Positions 1 to 13,484 of a stretch of DNA of 64,000 nucleotides are shown piece by piece. Source of the stretch: Monarcha castaneiventris obscurior (taxonomy: Eukaryota; Chordata; Aves; Passeriformes; Monarchidae). The translations under genes and the position numbers were made by a program. The notes beneath the pieces are model-generated. The model did no database searches. It was not told the origin of the DNA and was given only the letters and a program-made list of their open reading frames with translations. Each line of letters starts with the position of its first letter. The stretch's first letter is position 1. The DNA is taken from positions 17,316,501-17,380,500 of the forward strand of contig JAMPIT010000258.1 in NCBI GenBank assembly GCA_026261815.1, in the 5' to 3' direction.

Positions 1-3000
1 TCTGCAAACCAGACAAGTAGCCCATACAAAGGCCCATACAAAGATCACATGTGATTCTTTGGGGGACTTGAGAGTTTTACATGCTGATAAATGTGCCAGT
101 CACTTAATCCAGTGGAATGCATGGCTCAAACCTGAAATCCAAAGACTAATACTTTACCTTTTGTCTTTTCCGAAGGATCCAGTTCTTCCAAAGCAGAAGT
201 CTGACTTGCCTAAAGAAGCTCATTCTTCTGCATCAACACGTCTGGTTAACCTGTGGCAAAGGATGTATTGCCATTACTCAGCCGACAGCAGAAACAGACT
301 TTAGAGCAAAATAACAGCTTTCTGTTCTTATTTTAAGATTATGTTATCACAGAGATCAGTTCCTTTCATTGTCTGCGCCATTTAATTTTGCACTTGATAC
401 ACTATCATGCATGAAAAATCGTGAGTTTCCTTTGTTTGGAGGCTACTTCCTGTGACACATTTATCAGCACCAAAAAGCAGTAGCGAGGAAAAACATCTCT
501 TTCGAATAAGAAAAGTTACTAACATTGAATCTGGCTATTAACTTGGACTTGCACGTAATGAAGGCAGTTAACTCTTGCATAATTTATCACAACACTGTGT
601 TTTCAAAATATTTTTTTCCAAAAAAAGTTGGACATTAGTTTATATAAAACTGTTTAGTTATAATGATACAATTAGGTTTTCAATTCAGATATGATAAAAT
701 ATATTGATTAACAGAGTCTGATATGGATTTTATAAAAACAAATCCATTCTGTTGCCATCTCCTTAAAAAAATACAGGATCTCCTATTTTTTTGTTTTTAA
801 ATTCAGCAACTCCCATTACATTTTAGTAGAGATACCACAGAATTTAAACCATGGTATGCTCTGTTTTTAAGGTTCATGACTCATTATAATCACCAGGAAT
901 TTCTACCTTCAAAAGGAAAAAGGAAACTTAACATATAAATCCAAATATCAGATACACGGGCCTGTTAAAAAATAAACAAATTATTGAAATCTGCTACCTG
1001 CGTCAACTTCCTACTTTATTGCTGCTTTATGGGATTTAAATGATTAAAGAGTAGTTTCTTTATGAATGATTAGGGGAGCATTGAAAAGGAAATGGAAGTC
1101 AGATATTGGAAAGCACACTCTGATTATAAGAATGGTGAAGTGATAGAACTGATTTTATGGGAAGACTGGGGGGGCCTGAATTGCAGATTACTCAAACCTC
1201 TACAAAAAATTACACAGGTAAAACCACTCACTGTTTAGATAATTTTTTAAAGTCTCATTTGTCGCTATACTTCTAGAATTTTGTGTCTGGAACGATATTA
1301 ATTGAAGAAGATTTTGTCTGATTTTAAGAGACAAAGTCTGGAAAACACGTCAGGATCTTTTGGCCTAACGCGTTAACAAATCAGTAGTGAAAAACATTAG
1401 ATAAGAGATTTGATTGTTTCAGAAAATCATCTCAGGTCTACATTTTATGAGCTGAAAAGGAATTTCAGCCTCAAGGGAAGAGGTGGCCAGCACTAGGGAA
1501 GTATTGGCATCAGCCATGACTAACCCTGGTAGAAAGGCCTCCTCTTCTGATATACCAGGCTTGAAAGTGATTGAAGCAGGATATTTAAGGCCAAACAGTA
1601 AGAATTGGTTGTGCTGCTTATTTGGGATCAAATAATAAAGGAACAGTTCTGCATAAAGAATATTCATGCAAAACCAAACTTGGAGCATTTCCCATATTTC
1701 GCAGGTCAACAGTTTCATGCTATTTTCAGTATCCCTCCCTCAACTCTGCTTAAGTTACAGAGCGAGAAATGAGACTAACTATAAAAAGCTACTGCTGTTG
1801 TGAGGAGTAAATGGACTAACACCCGATGGTTTGAAGAAACACACTTCTGGGGTGTGACAGCCTCCCACTTTGAGTTGCCAGCAACAGGCAGTCAGACAGC
1901 TTTCTGACACTGTTGTGTAGCCCAGGGCTCTTGAACCTGTTGCTACTCAGGAAAATGAATCCTACAGCTGAACAAATGAGGAAGAGAGAGTTTTGCACTG
2001 CAGCTCCTCTTGCCTTCCTCTAAACCCCAGACGGATGCTGCAATCTTTCTGCAACAGCTGTAAAAGGAAATCCAAGCCTTTATGTCAAGGCCATAAAATC
2101 TGTAGTCCGCCAATGGCCCAGCTTCTCCTCTTCCTCCTGATGGTGCTTTACTGAGCCACCCATCATTAAGAGTTTCTGCCTCAATGAGAGATCCCACAGT
2201 ACTACAGAGAGTTGTAGCTTATGTTTCTAAGTATCCTGCTGTGTATGACCTGAACCACTCTTGAATTAGTAGTAGCCGTACTACTAGTAGCTAGAAAATT
2301 TGTTGTGCAAGGCCATAAATGAGATGATGACTCAGCCAGATAAAATGGCTGCTACCATTTGCTTTGAAAAATACAACTATTTCTGAGACTAAAAATATAA
2401 ATAGTAAAGAAGCCAAACCCAATAAACTTTGGTGGTAAAAAAAGGGCAGTAAGTCGGGTTATACAGATTGTGCTTGCTATGTAATCTTTAAGATTTTTTT
2501 ACATTGGACCTTGCTAGTTATATTTGTTGATAGTGACAGGGAGACATTGCTTATAAGAGAAGTAACTCAGTGACAGACAACCTAATTAATATGCATAAAG
2601 GAACAAAAAAATGCTCTCCAAGAAAATGACTACTAGATTGATTACCAAGGTTGACACTGCACTAGTTCTTAACGTAACTATTTAAGATATGGCATTAATA
2701 CATGAAGTTCAATCAACATACGAAAGTTTCTTAAAGTTTCTACATTGCTCCCCAGACACACTTCAGGACCACCTCTAGTTTTAGGATGAACAAGAATACA
2801 CTTATATCTCCCCAGACTGGTCTGTTTATAAAACTTTCACTAGGAGCTAAAGGGAAAGAACCTTGCTTTCCTAAACGGAACAGCTTCAGGGATGTGAGTT
2901 AACCTTATACTGCTTTGAAATCTAAATTGAACAGGTGAATATGAGACATGACTGTAGGAAAAGAACAACTTAATTAATGCAGTCAGAAGACATTGGACAG

Positions 3001-3959
3001 ATAAACCTCAGAATCTGTAGCAGCACAGAATAAATAAAGAATAATTAATTTTCAATCCTGAAATGTCCTTACCTATCTGGGCATTACTCAGACAAACTAA
3101 CAGATTTGTGTGGTTAAGATTCAAGCTCTATTACTTTAAGTAGAGCAAAACACTATAATAAAAAAGAAGAGTAGAGCCACGATAAAGAGTAGTACCTAGC
3201 AATAATGTATGGAGAACTCCACTTGGACTGAGGAGGTACACGAACTTCTGGAGTGATTAGTCATGGTGGAGATCTATCTTCACTCTTTAGAGGCAGTGTC
3301 CTGCTCATGAAATCACTAGTGGCTTGGGACTGCTGCAATCAGAAAGAGCACAGGCACTGAAAGAAATTCAATTTCCAAAAAAGAAGTTTATTTACATAGA
3401 TAAAAACACTCCCCTAAAATCAGAAAAAAGCCCCTACACTTATGAACTGAGTGAACATTGAATTCCCTATAGATTTTCATCTGTAAAGGGCATCTGAAAC
3501 AGCAGTGCAGCAAAACCTCCCACCAGTGCTCATGCTGGGCAATGACTCTGTATAAGCACTATCACAGCTTCCCTGTGATTGTTCTTCCAAGTAGAAGCTG
3601 AACAACAATCCAGCCTTCATTACTAAAAAAAAAAAAAAAATTTAAAGCATGTGGCAGTGCTTGCCTGTTTATTTCCCCTTCACAGGGCTTTGGGGACGCC
3701 TTTGAGACTCCTCCACAAAACTGCTTCACTGAATTTAACACTCTCTAGATTTCCCCCAGAGCCCACTGCAGCTCTGACAGCAGAGCACTGCACTCTGCAC
3801 ACTGTTTCTTTCCCAGCACAACTGCAGGGCCTTTGAGCCCCTGCAAAAAGGTGCCACCTAAACCTCCCACTTTAACCTGGCTTCTGGCACAAAGGATAAC
3901 AAAGCACAGGACCAGGCTGTCCCTATGTGCTGAAAGGTGAGCCAGCAGGGAATAAGACC
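1..3959. other. Intergenic, nothing recognised
   Basis: AT-rich sequence 3' of ARHGAP29. No exon with paired splice sites, RNA gene or repeat family can be supported. The region might belong to the space before ABCA4 if gene order is as in mammals, but no ABCA4 exon is seen. Confidence 0.6.
3625..3640 (+). repeat. A16 homopolymer
   Basis: Run of 16 A on the plus strand. No retrotransposed sequence is recognised upstream, so it is not called a tail. Confidence 0.85.
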
Positions 3960-5238
3960 AGTCTCGGCTGAATAGGGCACTTTCACTAGAAGTCAGGGAA
4001 AAATAGAGAGTTTATGACCTTTGGAAGAAGGGGCAGCCAACTCAGGAAGAGTACAAGGACTTTGCTAGGTCACGTAGAGAGAAAATCAGAATGGCGAAAG
4101 CTCAGCTAGAACTCAAACTGACCACCACTGTGAAAAATAATAAAAAGAGTTTTTATGAATGCATTAACAACCAAAAGAGGGCCAAGAAAAATCTCTATCC
4201 TTTATTGCATGCAGAGGGAAACATTGTGACCAAGGATGAAGAAAAGGCCATGGTACTTAATGCCTTCCTTGCCTCAGTTTTCAACCTGAAGATAGGTTAT
4301 CCTCAGGGCAAGCAGTCCCTTGAGGTGGTAGACAGGGATGGTGAGCAGAACCCCTCACCCGCCCGCAATCCATTAGGAGGTGGTTAGTGACCTGCTGCGC
4401 CACTTAGACACTCACAAGTCTATGAAGCAGGATGGGATCCACCCAGGAGTACTGAAGGAACTGGCAAAAGAGCTCCCCAAGCCTCTCTCTGTCATTATCA
4501 TCTGTCCTGGTAAACCAGATGACTGGAGATTGGCCAGTGTGACAACCATTTGCCAAAGGGTCGTAACAGTCCCAGGCAGAGCTACAGATTGGAGGAAGAG
4601 TGTCTGGAAAGCTGCCCAGTTGGGAAAAAGCCTGGGGGTGCCAGCATCTGCCCAGGTGGCCAAGAAGGCCAATGGCATCCTGGCCTGTATCAGGAATAGG
4701 GTGGCCAGCAGGACCAGGGCAGGGATTGTCCCTCTGTACTGGGCACTGGTGAGGCCACACCTCGAGTGCTGTGTCCAGTTCTGGGCCCATCACCTCAAGG
4801 AAGACATTGAGGGGCTGGAGCGAGTCCGGAGAAGGGCAGCGGAGCTGGGGAGGGGTCTGGAGAGTGAGTCCTGAGGAGCAGCTGAGGGAGCTGGGGTTTA
4901 GTCTGGAGAAGAGGAGGCTCAGGGGAGAATTCACCATTCTCTACAACTGCCTGGAAGGAGGGCATAGCAAGACAGGGGTTGGCCTCTTCTACCAGGCAAA
5001 CAGTGACAGGACAAGAGGCCATGGCCTCAAGCTGTGCCAGGGAATGTTCAGGTTGGACATCAGGAGGAATTTTTTCACTGAAAGGGTTGTCAAGCATTGG
5101 AACAGGCTGCTCAGGAAGGTGGTGGAGTCATTACCCCTGGAAGTGTTCAATAAATGACTGGACATGGCACTTAGTGCTGTGGCTGTGGTCAAAGGTTGAA
5201 ATTGATCTTGGAGGTCCTTTCTAACCTTAATGATTCTA
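3960..5238 (+). mobile_element. CR1 LINE retrotransposon, defective copy
   Basis: 5'-truncated CR1 on the plus strand. Translated in pieces it shows typical CR1 ORF2 blocks: [81 protein letters not shown], then [40 protein letters not shown] and [20 protein letters not shown]. The reverse-transcriptase catalytic centre between the DWRLASVT and NGILACIRN blocks is deleted (roughly 4545-4640), and several frameshifts and stops are present. The 3' end is TTAATGATTCTATG (to about 5238), the bird CR1 terminus. It cannot move on its own. Confidence 0.95.
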
Positions 5239-5239
5239 T

Positions 5240-8200
5240 GGCAACCTCCTCTCTTACAAGTGGCTTTGATCTAACTTCTGTTGAGCATATGTTCATATTG
5301 CAGGGGAGACCCAGCCTGCTTCAATCTAGACAGAGAAACAAAGCTTCATAAAGGCAGGATAGAAGCTAACTCTGACTAATGGCAGTGCAAAGCAGAGAAA
5401 CCAGCACTGCTGCTACTGCTGAGCTGCAGACTGTGTTTAAGCCCTACCACTACGTGTGAGGCAAACAGATAATTTAATAGTTTTATTCAGCAAACAAGCA
5501 TTTTAACTCTAAAATCCTAAGGCAAGTTATTTTAAGAAAATGGATCTCTTTTTGCTGTCCACATGTTTGTAGAGACAGCTCTAATAGATTAAACTAATCT
5601 CCTAATTAGATTTTTTACATCACAATTGGATGATGGTAGGGTATATTTTGCTTTCTATGGTCAACTACATCCTCTGCTCCTGTGACCCATTTTTGCTTTT
5701 TAGCTTTACAAAGGGATCTTCAGAAGTAAACAGTGAATGCTTATGCAGGGCCTATCATTTTACATGGGAGGGGAAAATACAGTTCAGCTTATGGAGCACA
5801 CTGCCTAATTTCACCATAGCTCTATCCACATTTTTATGTATCAGAACACAAAGAAAGCAATACGTGGAAATATATATTTGGTGATAGTTTTTGCATTATG
5901 TCTACAGTAGATATCTGATAATATAAAAGTTACCTCTGACATGTTTCATGACCACCTGCATGCAATACATGGGGACACATGGCATGTGTGTTGTGTTCTC
6001 CCCTTACCTCACACACATATGCCATAGTTTTAACAGCTGTTTTAAGTATCAGAATTTTGTTTTCTTTTTTCCAGGCTTATTCCTGACTTTTGACTGAAAA
6101 ATCAAGTCTCATTAAATGCTATTTTCCCAGCAAATTATAAAAACATCCCCAGTAATCTCTTCAGTACCACAAGCAAATATTTCTTTAAAATAAAAAGAAT
6201 TTTAAAATTACCTGAAAGGATAGACTTGAAAATATGCACACTTATGTGTTCTGGGTGTGCTCATGGGCCAGCACTTCTAATGTCCAACAATGCTTTACAG
6301 CACCCAAACCATTTCTTAACCTGTGAGACATGTGGAAGAGCACGTCCCTCAACACAGGCTCACTAGAAAGCTAATGGAATTAATGCTAACACGATTGTGC
6401 CTAGAGTAACTGTAGGAGAGGGTGCATATAAATGTATCTTCTATCCATAAACAGGTATTTCTATGTGTGTGTAAAGAAAACTACACAAACACAGGGTGGG
6501 GCTTTCTGAATTAAGGTAAGTTTTGCACCCAGCTGTCTCAAACTACTGGGGAAAACCCAAGCTGAAGCTTTTTAGGTGCTTCCTATGTATTTCAGAGGCC
6601 TCCCTCTGAAATAAGCAAGGAGTAACCTGAAGGACAAGAATGGGAAGTTCTGTCAGAAAATCAGGATCAAATGATAAAAAAATCAGAGAGACTAAGATTA
6701 GGCCCCATGAAACTTTTGCTTAAAAGCTGTATTTCTATGAATCAAAGACAATCGCAGTCAGACTCTTCCACGTCAAGCACAGAAATGTGGAATCTTAAAG
6801 CTATCCCATTCTTGTGCAAACCCAGCAGTGAGCTAATCAATCCCAGTCTGTGGATAAACAAGCACAAAGCAGTGGAAACGCACAAGGCATGTTTTCTACT
6901 TCAGGTGTAATTCAGTTTACTTCATGTAGACACTGGTCTGTCATCCAGCTGCATAAGGGCTGAGGAGTGAGGATTTTTCTAGCATTCACCTTCCTCAAAC
7001 ATTTGACATTTTGGAAGATTTAGGATAGCTTTTTCTTCTACCTGTGAGTGAAACGTTTTCCAAGGATCCCTTGGATCTCTAAATTATAAAAAGAATTCCC
7101 CTCTATCTATGAATATTAATGGACATGCAGATAGGCTTGTCTCCAAAGAATAAGTAAGACATTTCCATGAATATTCTAAATTACACTATTTGTAAATATC
7201 AGACATTCCCTGTCCCTCCCCACACACACTACACTAATGGAAAGTTGAAACATTGAGTTTGTTCCATTTTCCCAACATACTACGTATACATTGACATGTA
7301 GGATGGCCCAAAAAGAGCAGCTTTATAGTGAAACAGTGGGTGCTGAGGACCCAGGACCCAGGCACTACTCGCCTAAGGGCTGCTTCAGATGAGAATCAGG
7401 CACAGACTGGACGTGCATTAGCAGCTGCAGCACCTCAGGTATGGTGCTGAAGCACACGTTCCACTTTAGTTTCACCCAAACAGAACTGAGTTTATGCGCT
7501 CTGAGATCACTCTGTACGGTGAGCCACAGTGGTTTGTAGCAAACTCACTCAAAAAGTACAAACATGCTCTGAGCTAAGTTACCAACGTTACCACTCGTGC
7601 GCTGCCTTCGCAGAGCGTTTCGTGTCAGCTTCCAGATTAGCTCCATTAGGCCTCTGCTACACGGAAGCTAAAGAGTTCATGGATTTGCACGCAAAACAGA
7701 GACTTCTTACACAGAAGCAACAAAAACCTTGAAAACTTACCACAAAAGCTTACCTCATGGGTGAGCACTGCTGAAAGAGAACGTTTTCTGAAGGAATGTT
7801 CAGCTTGGCAGCAAAGAAACACATACCTTAGATGCAGTTAGCACTTGCAGAATAACACTGCTCAGTAAGGAGATTGTTTTAATCCCCTGCTTGTTACAGA
7901 ACAGCTCAATCTGTGAGTTTAAGGACTCATGAATAAAAGTCCTCCCAAATATCCAGTATGACCAACAAGAGCACAATCAAGTCTCTACTAGGACGCTGAT
8001 ATTTCTGAATGTATTTCTTCAGATCTGAACAAATGCCGTATTTCAAAAGATGGTTTCAGAAGGGTAGTTTGGTAGCATTAGGGGCCCTACTAAACAAACA
8101 GCTGTCATGACTAATTAGGTCAGAGATTTACAGAAGTCGGTTCTCTGCCAAAGCTTTAAGAGGGATGAGGCAATGCATTACGACTACAGAAAATGCAATT

Positions 8201-8439
8201 ACCAAACATATCTGACAGCAAAAGGTTTCCTCGCCAGAGTTCAAGCTGCAAGGGTCCTGGCACTTTGCATGACTCACAGCCTGTCACCTGGGGCAGGTGG
8301 GTAGGACTGCTGCAGCTCCGTCGGAATGAAGCCATTCCAAAGCAAGACCGAGGGAAATCTTCATCTGAACCGAAAGAAACAACAGCGGCCATTCGAAATT
8401 TCTCCATTTCCAGAGGAAACCAGTGTCCTTTCCACCAGG
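5240..8439. other. Intergenic, nothing recognised
   Basis: AT-rich sequence without a supported exon, RNA gene or repeat family. Short open frames (for example 5630-5884, 6671-6910, 7529-7732 on the plus strand) show no known domain or splice context. Confidence 0.6.
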
Positions 8440-8990
8440 CGTAAGGCTCCGCTGCGGTGGTCGGCTCCTCACGCCCCCTCAGGCGGCCGCCCCCCACCAC
8501 TCCCTCAGAGGCGGGCGGGCCCTCAGCGTGCGGGCCCGAACACAACACGGCCGTGCCGTTTCCGTGCAAACCTTTATGAAAATCGACAAATACAGAAGTC
8601 ACAGAGTAGCCTTTGAGCCACCGCCTCCCTGCCTTCCCCTCAGGCCGCGCTGGCCCCGGGCTGCCGGCAAGGCTCGGGAAGAACTCCCGGGCGCGGCCCG
8701 CAGCCCCTCCTGCGCTACCGCCACGCTGGGCAGCGGGGTCGAAACTCTTGCATAGGCTTGAAAGGTTTCCATTTCCAATGACGCGCTCTTGCTACTTCGC
8801 TTGCATTACATAAAAACAGGCGAAGGCATTATAAAGCTGGGACACGTAATTCATCACTTGAAATTAATATTTTCTCCGAAATAACGGGGGTTTGTAAGAC
8901 AGCTACGCTTCCCCCCGCCACAGGCACCAGGCTCTGCTGCGCCCGGCTCCCGGCCCAGCCCGCAGGCACCTGCGGGGCTGCGGGAAACAC
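8440..8990. promoter_or_regulatory. Isolated GC/CpG-rich block (candidate CpG island)
   Basis: Two GC-rich parts (about 8440-8760 and 8905-8990) with many CpG dinucleotides in an AT-rich intergenic setting, just beyond the distal end of ARHGAP29. A TATAAAG lies on the plus strand at about 8831. Open frames through it are GC-driven and match no protein I know. It could be the promoter of a non-coding RNA or of an upstream exon of a neighbouring gene, or a GC-rich repeat; strand unknown. Confidence 0.45.
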
Positions 8991-9213
8991 CTTTAAAAGA
9001 GCGGAAACCTTTCGTATTAGCAATATATGGAAGCAGACACTACATAAAAACGAGTATGGCAACAGCCAGTAATAACTGGCATTATGACTTGATTAAGAAA
9101 CGTTTCTGTTTCTCACTGTATTCACTGTATGTTGTATTCACTGTTGTAATTCTCTATCTCGGGAGCCTGCTCTGAGGAGTACTAGAGACCCTCCATCACA
9201 CTAGGTGAACGGC

Positions 9214-11046
9214 TTTATTGAATTAAGAAATTATTAAATAAAGAACTTTAATTAATTTCTTAAGCCATTACCATAGCCAATGCTAGACATGCTAAAACAC
9301 AAATATAGTGAGACAATAAATTCAATGAAAACTCACAAATTATTTTGCTATCTTGTGGTCAAAACCAATACTGATCCTTTCACAAGTGTGCTACGAAGTT
9401 CTGCTACACTGTCTTTAATGATTCATTAACCAGTTATATATATAGGGTGCATATATAGTCCACTCCTCCTTTGTCAAAGTAGGACAAATTCCTATCTATG
9501 TCAAGAAGCCTTTCCACATATTTTGTTATGCAACTCCCAACACCAGTCTGGACAGACAACAGCATCCGAGACCTTCAGCTTTTCTGTAATGAGAGGCAGC
9601 TCCCCCAAGGAAATGACCCCGAGCATGGCCAGAACCATCCAGTGATAGGATGGCCTTTGACAAGAATGCAAGCCCTGCTCCTGTGGAAACGTGACAAGGA
9701 ATCAGTGTTGTGAGTTCTGGAAATAAAAATCAGATTATGTCCACCAAACAGAGTGTGGAATTTTACCTGTGGTGTTTTGGGAAGATTGGCAAAGGTAATG
9801 GAGTATTAAAGTCCAGTGTATTTAATGCTGCAAAACCAGAAAAGTGATTCTTTGTCTTTACTGTCCTTGGAGAGCCATCTCGGTGCTTACATCACTAGAA
9901 ACTACCGTGCCAAAAGAAAAGTATTCTACAGTATGCAAGGAATGGTCACGCTAATTGTAATCCTATTAAGAAAAGCGTGCCACCCCCTAGCCCCAGAAGA
10001 CAGATGCAGGAGAGTACTACACTATTGCAAAGGCCAAACATCTGTATTTTAATAAGTTAGAAGAAATCCAGATATAGAAGCCATAGAGTCACTGAAATGT
10101 TAACACGTTAATATATTTTAAAGCAAATATAACACAGTGTACACATAAAAACCATTTAATACAAAGTGAAAACCATTAGATGCACCTACTAATGCTGATT
10201 TTTGGTTATTTTTTAGCTGTTTCACTGAAACTTGGAAACAAAGCTCTTCATTTCAGCTACACCAGGTTAAGTGGTGAAACTGATCTATAGCAAGTAAATC
10301 ACTGCCTCTTCATTCACTGGGAAAGACAGCACCACAGCAACTGAATGTCTCCAGAAGGGCACCCAAATGAAACAGGCTATGCACATTTGCCCCACTCGCT
10401 AAGCTACACAAGGAACCAGATGTGAATTGATTGCTGCCTCTGAATAGTAAAGCTCAGTAAGTGCATCCTTGCTGTACACAAAAAAAAATTAAAGTGACAA
10501 CATAGAAAACTGGCAACAGATAACCGTGTCTGCCTAAAATATACACATATGATACATAATTATGGCCATGCTGGCCAGTATGTAAGCCTGTTCAAGAGCA
10601 AAGCTTTAATTGCACAGATTAGAAAAATGAACAAATGCTTTCACAGAGCAAAGCACAAGCTTTGGTTTATGCTTAGACAGTGAACATTAAACCTTCCATT
10701 TTTATTATAACATCTATTAAGAAAAATAGCTGTTTCTCTATGAATAAGCACTCCATTCCACACAATGAAATGAAGCTCAGTGTCTTATTCAGTGAACCCA
10801 TTAACTGTGTCTAGACTGGGAATGTATTACATCTTTATTGAAAGCTACTGAACTACAAAAAGTTTGACTTATTTAATTCACAGTTCCCCAGGCCTCCCCC
10901 CATTTTTAAAATGCTGCATATATAAAAATAACTCCATTATGGCACAAAAGTGGGATTCTCAAGGGAAGGCAAAGGATAAAGGGGCAAAGGGAAGTCTCCA
11001 CTGGCAACATCAACAAATTGCATATAGTCCAAGAGGAATTTGCACC
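9214..11046 (-). other. ARHGAP29: ARHGAP29 3' UTR, extent uncertain
   Basis: Sequence after the stop codon with several AATAAA signals on the minus strand: 10839-10834 (proximal, about 210 nt of UTR), 10706-10701, and 9219-9214 (distal, about 1.8 kb). The last would agree with the long 3' UTR I associate with mammalian ARHGAP29. Which is used cannot be told from sequence. No other gene is recognised here. Confidence 0.5.
10834..10839 (-). terminator. Proximal poly(A) signal AATAAA
   Basis: Canonical hexamer on the minus strand 208 nt after the stop codon (TTTATT on the plus strand). Confidence 0.6.
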
Positions 11047-11945
11047 CTATACAAAATGAGCTTCTCTGTGTTCCAGTTCTTGGATCCTTTTTGGTCTCAG
11101 TCTGTGGTAAGCAGGCTTCAGATCTGCAGGGTGAATATCCTCTGAGCTAGATTTCTGTTCATTTGTGTTTTGTTCAGGATCACCTGCTGGAAGTGCAGAG
11201 CTCCTAGCCAGTTTCACAGTATCATCCTGGGGGAGCACAGAGCTAGCACTGGTTGGTGCACAAGCTTTAGCAGAAGAATCATCTCCATTTTCTCTTGATT
11301 TGTTAGAGGGTGGTTTATAAAATGTCCCTGGGGGTGGTTGCAATGTTCTTGGTGCCCTAAAGGCAGCAAGAGGATTAACATCAGGACCATTCTCTTCTGC
11401 TGCTGTCCTTCCTGACCCGACAACAGAATATGGCTTATTAGGAAGAATGGCATTAGCTGAATTGTTACCAAGGCTGCACGATGATGATAAAGCACCTGCA
11501 GTTCCACTCTCAAGTGCTCGGATCTCCCGGGGCACGTTAGTCATGATCATTGCTGTCCTTGCTGTGATATCATACTGTTTGTACTGCTTGTCCCAAGTTT
11601 TTCGCAGCATCTGGGTGTCGTAACAAGGAAGTCTGCAGCAAGTATCAGCAGCAGGGAGTGCCTTCACCTCTGAGACTTCTTCAATAGTAGGGCTTCTGCC
11701 CAGCTTCTCTGCACTTACTGCTCCTGCATTTCGTGAGTTTCTTTCATTCAAAACACATGGTGGAAGTATTCGGTCCACAGGCAGGCTCACGGGGCGAGAC
11801 GCTGGCTTTGTCCTTGGAGCCCGCAGCGGAACTTTGGCAGTCTGACGGTTGGGTTTTACAGGAAGTAAGTTCATTTTACAGGGGTCTTCACCTAGAGAAA
11901 TGAACGGATCACTGTCTTTCTCTGAAGCTGGACTCACGGCATCAC
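11047..11945 (-). CDS. ARHGAP29: ARHGAP29 exon 23, C-terminal tail and stop (residues 1028-1326)
   Basis: 899 coding nt ending in TAG at 11049-11047. A long, proline/serine-rich, probably disordered tail with islands shared with human ARHGAP29: RPVSLPVDRI, NERNSRN, DKQYKQ, TAMIM, FRAPRTLQPPPGTFYKPP and LRPKRIQELEHRE. The last four residues are AHFV, a hydrophobic C-terminal PDZ ligand; human ends QFV and binds a PDZ domain of PTPN13, so this interaction is probably kept. Acceptor TGTTTCCAG. Confidence 0.96.
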
Positions 11946-12901
11946 CTGGAAACACATAAATAGATGTGACTGGATCTTTGCACCAAGTAGAAACACAAGT
12001 CAGCAAGACTTCAGTGACCCCTTTGAAGTCAGTACTTTAATGGGATAACAGTTTTTAGGGATAGCTTGTATACATACTAGGAATATTCTACTCTAACCAA
12101 ATGTTAGCATTTCAATAGCAATAAAACACATATTCTACAGCTGTAACAAAAGAGAAAACAGACAGACACACTTCACTTTTTGGCTGTTGCTTTGCCATCC
12201 CTGAATTTTTTCAGTTTTAGTATGTTTCAGGATGTTGCACTGTTGATGTACAGGACATGACTAAACTGGTAACATCAGAAGAAAATCAGTACAATTAAAA
12301 GGGATTATGTATAGTTACTCCTAAATGAAGTACATGAAATCATACCTACATTAAAACCAACCCCTGTAGTAGCATAGGCAGATAAACAGAAAAAAATCTA
12401 GAGTTAGAATTAGGTTAGCAAACCTGGGTGTTTTTGAGCAGAAATATTGAAAACCAAAATGTTCTGATGATTCTGTCAAACAATTACTCTTTCCAAAGCC
12501 TTCTGGTTTAGTTCCAGTGAGTGGCAATGATTTTGGGGGAAGACAGTGGTCAAAATACATAAATTGCTGGGTATTACTTTACAAGATTTCAGAAATCCAC
12601 AGTCACATTATAATTATGGCTTTGTTTTGTTTGCCTTTTTTTTTTTAAAAAGGGAGAAACCAAACCACTGTTATATTCTCTTACCAAATACTCTAAGCTC
12701 CGATTCCATAAACAGATGTTTCTTAAAAGCCTTGAAAAAGATTTAATACTCTGTTCTTCTTACAAAAATAAACAGTATCTCAAGCAGTGATGAACAGGTT
12801 TTATTATTCACTTCTGTCTATATTGCAGAGCTACATGCAACATAATCTAATGCATCCAGGGCTCCTTACCCACCCACACCCAGAGTTAACAGCATACTAA
12901 C
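11946..12901 (-). other. ARHGAP29 intron 22
   Basis: 956 nt, donor GTTAGT, acceptor TATGTGTTTCCAG. No other feature recognised. Confidence 0.85.
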
Positions 12902-13007
12902 CAGTTACAGATGTATCTGCTTCTTCTTTTGTATTCTTGCTATTCTTTGATTCCAAAAAGAGTGCAGCTGTTTCTGAAGCTCTTTCACTTGGAGCTATTT
13001 GAATACC
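12902..13007 (-). CDS. ARHGAP29: ARHGAP29 exon 22, linker (residues 993-1028)
   Basis: 106 nt, phase 0 to 1. Polar linker (APSERASETAALFLESKN, then TKEEADTSVTG). Weakly conserved in sequence; supported by splice sites (TTAGCAG acceptor, ACTG then GTTAGT donor) and exact phase fit with exons 21 and 23. Confidence 0.87.
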
Positions 13008-13177
13008 CTGCTAACAAAAGTCAAAGCAGAAGTAAATAAGAACTCAAGAGAAAAGGCACTACTCCTTATCAAAAAACCCCACAAAGATTTATTAGAAATG
13101 TGCTCTGGAATGTGCAGCATTTAACACAGAGGTTAAGATGGCACAGGTAACACTGTGGCAGCACAAGAGTCACTCAC

Positions 13178-13484
13178 TTCCTTTACAGCAACAAACGATT
13201 TCCTCTGCTGCTGTGGCTCCTTCTCATCTGCTGATAAAGCAACTCTGACAGTAACAGCTGTTTCTTCAGGATGAGAAGCACTCAGAAGTGGTTTCAATGA
13301 AACATCAAATATCTTTTCATAGTATGTTATGAGCAGCTCCACTACCCGGGCCTGGTAAGGGTAGTCCACAAGTGACGACAAAGAAACTGTAGCATCGGTT
13401 TGGCGTGGTCTAATCAGAGTTGGGCCAAATATTATGCCAAGGTTGCTGGCTGACATTTTATTTTCATCAGACTGTTCTGTAACT
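13178..13484 (-). CDS. ARHGAP29: ARHGAP29 exon 21, end of RhoGAP (residues 890-992)
   Basis: 307 nt, phase 2 to 0. Encodes ENKMSASNLGIIFGPTLIRP with the catalytic-site asparagine N904, then SLSSLVDYPYQARVVELLI and YEKIFDVSL, the end of the RhoGAP fold, followed by a variable linker. Acceptor TTATGCAG, donor GGAA then GTGAGT. Confidence 0.97.

Noticed and set aside
4404..5097. Minus-strand open frames over the CR1 copy
   Set aside because: They are antisense shadows of the CR1 coding blocks on the plus strand.
8156..8602. Minus-strand 148-residue open frame running into the GC-rich block
   Set aside because: No recognised homology; explained by GC content. Kept only as part of the CpG-block question.
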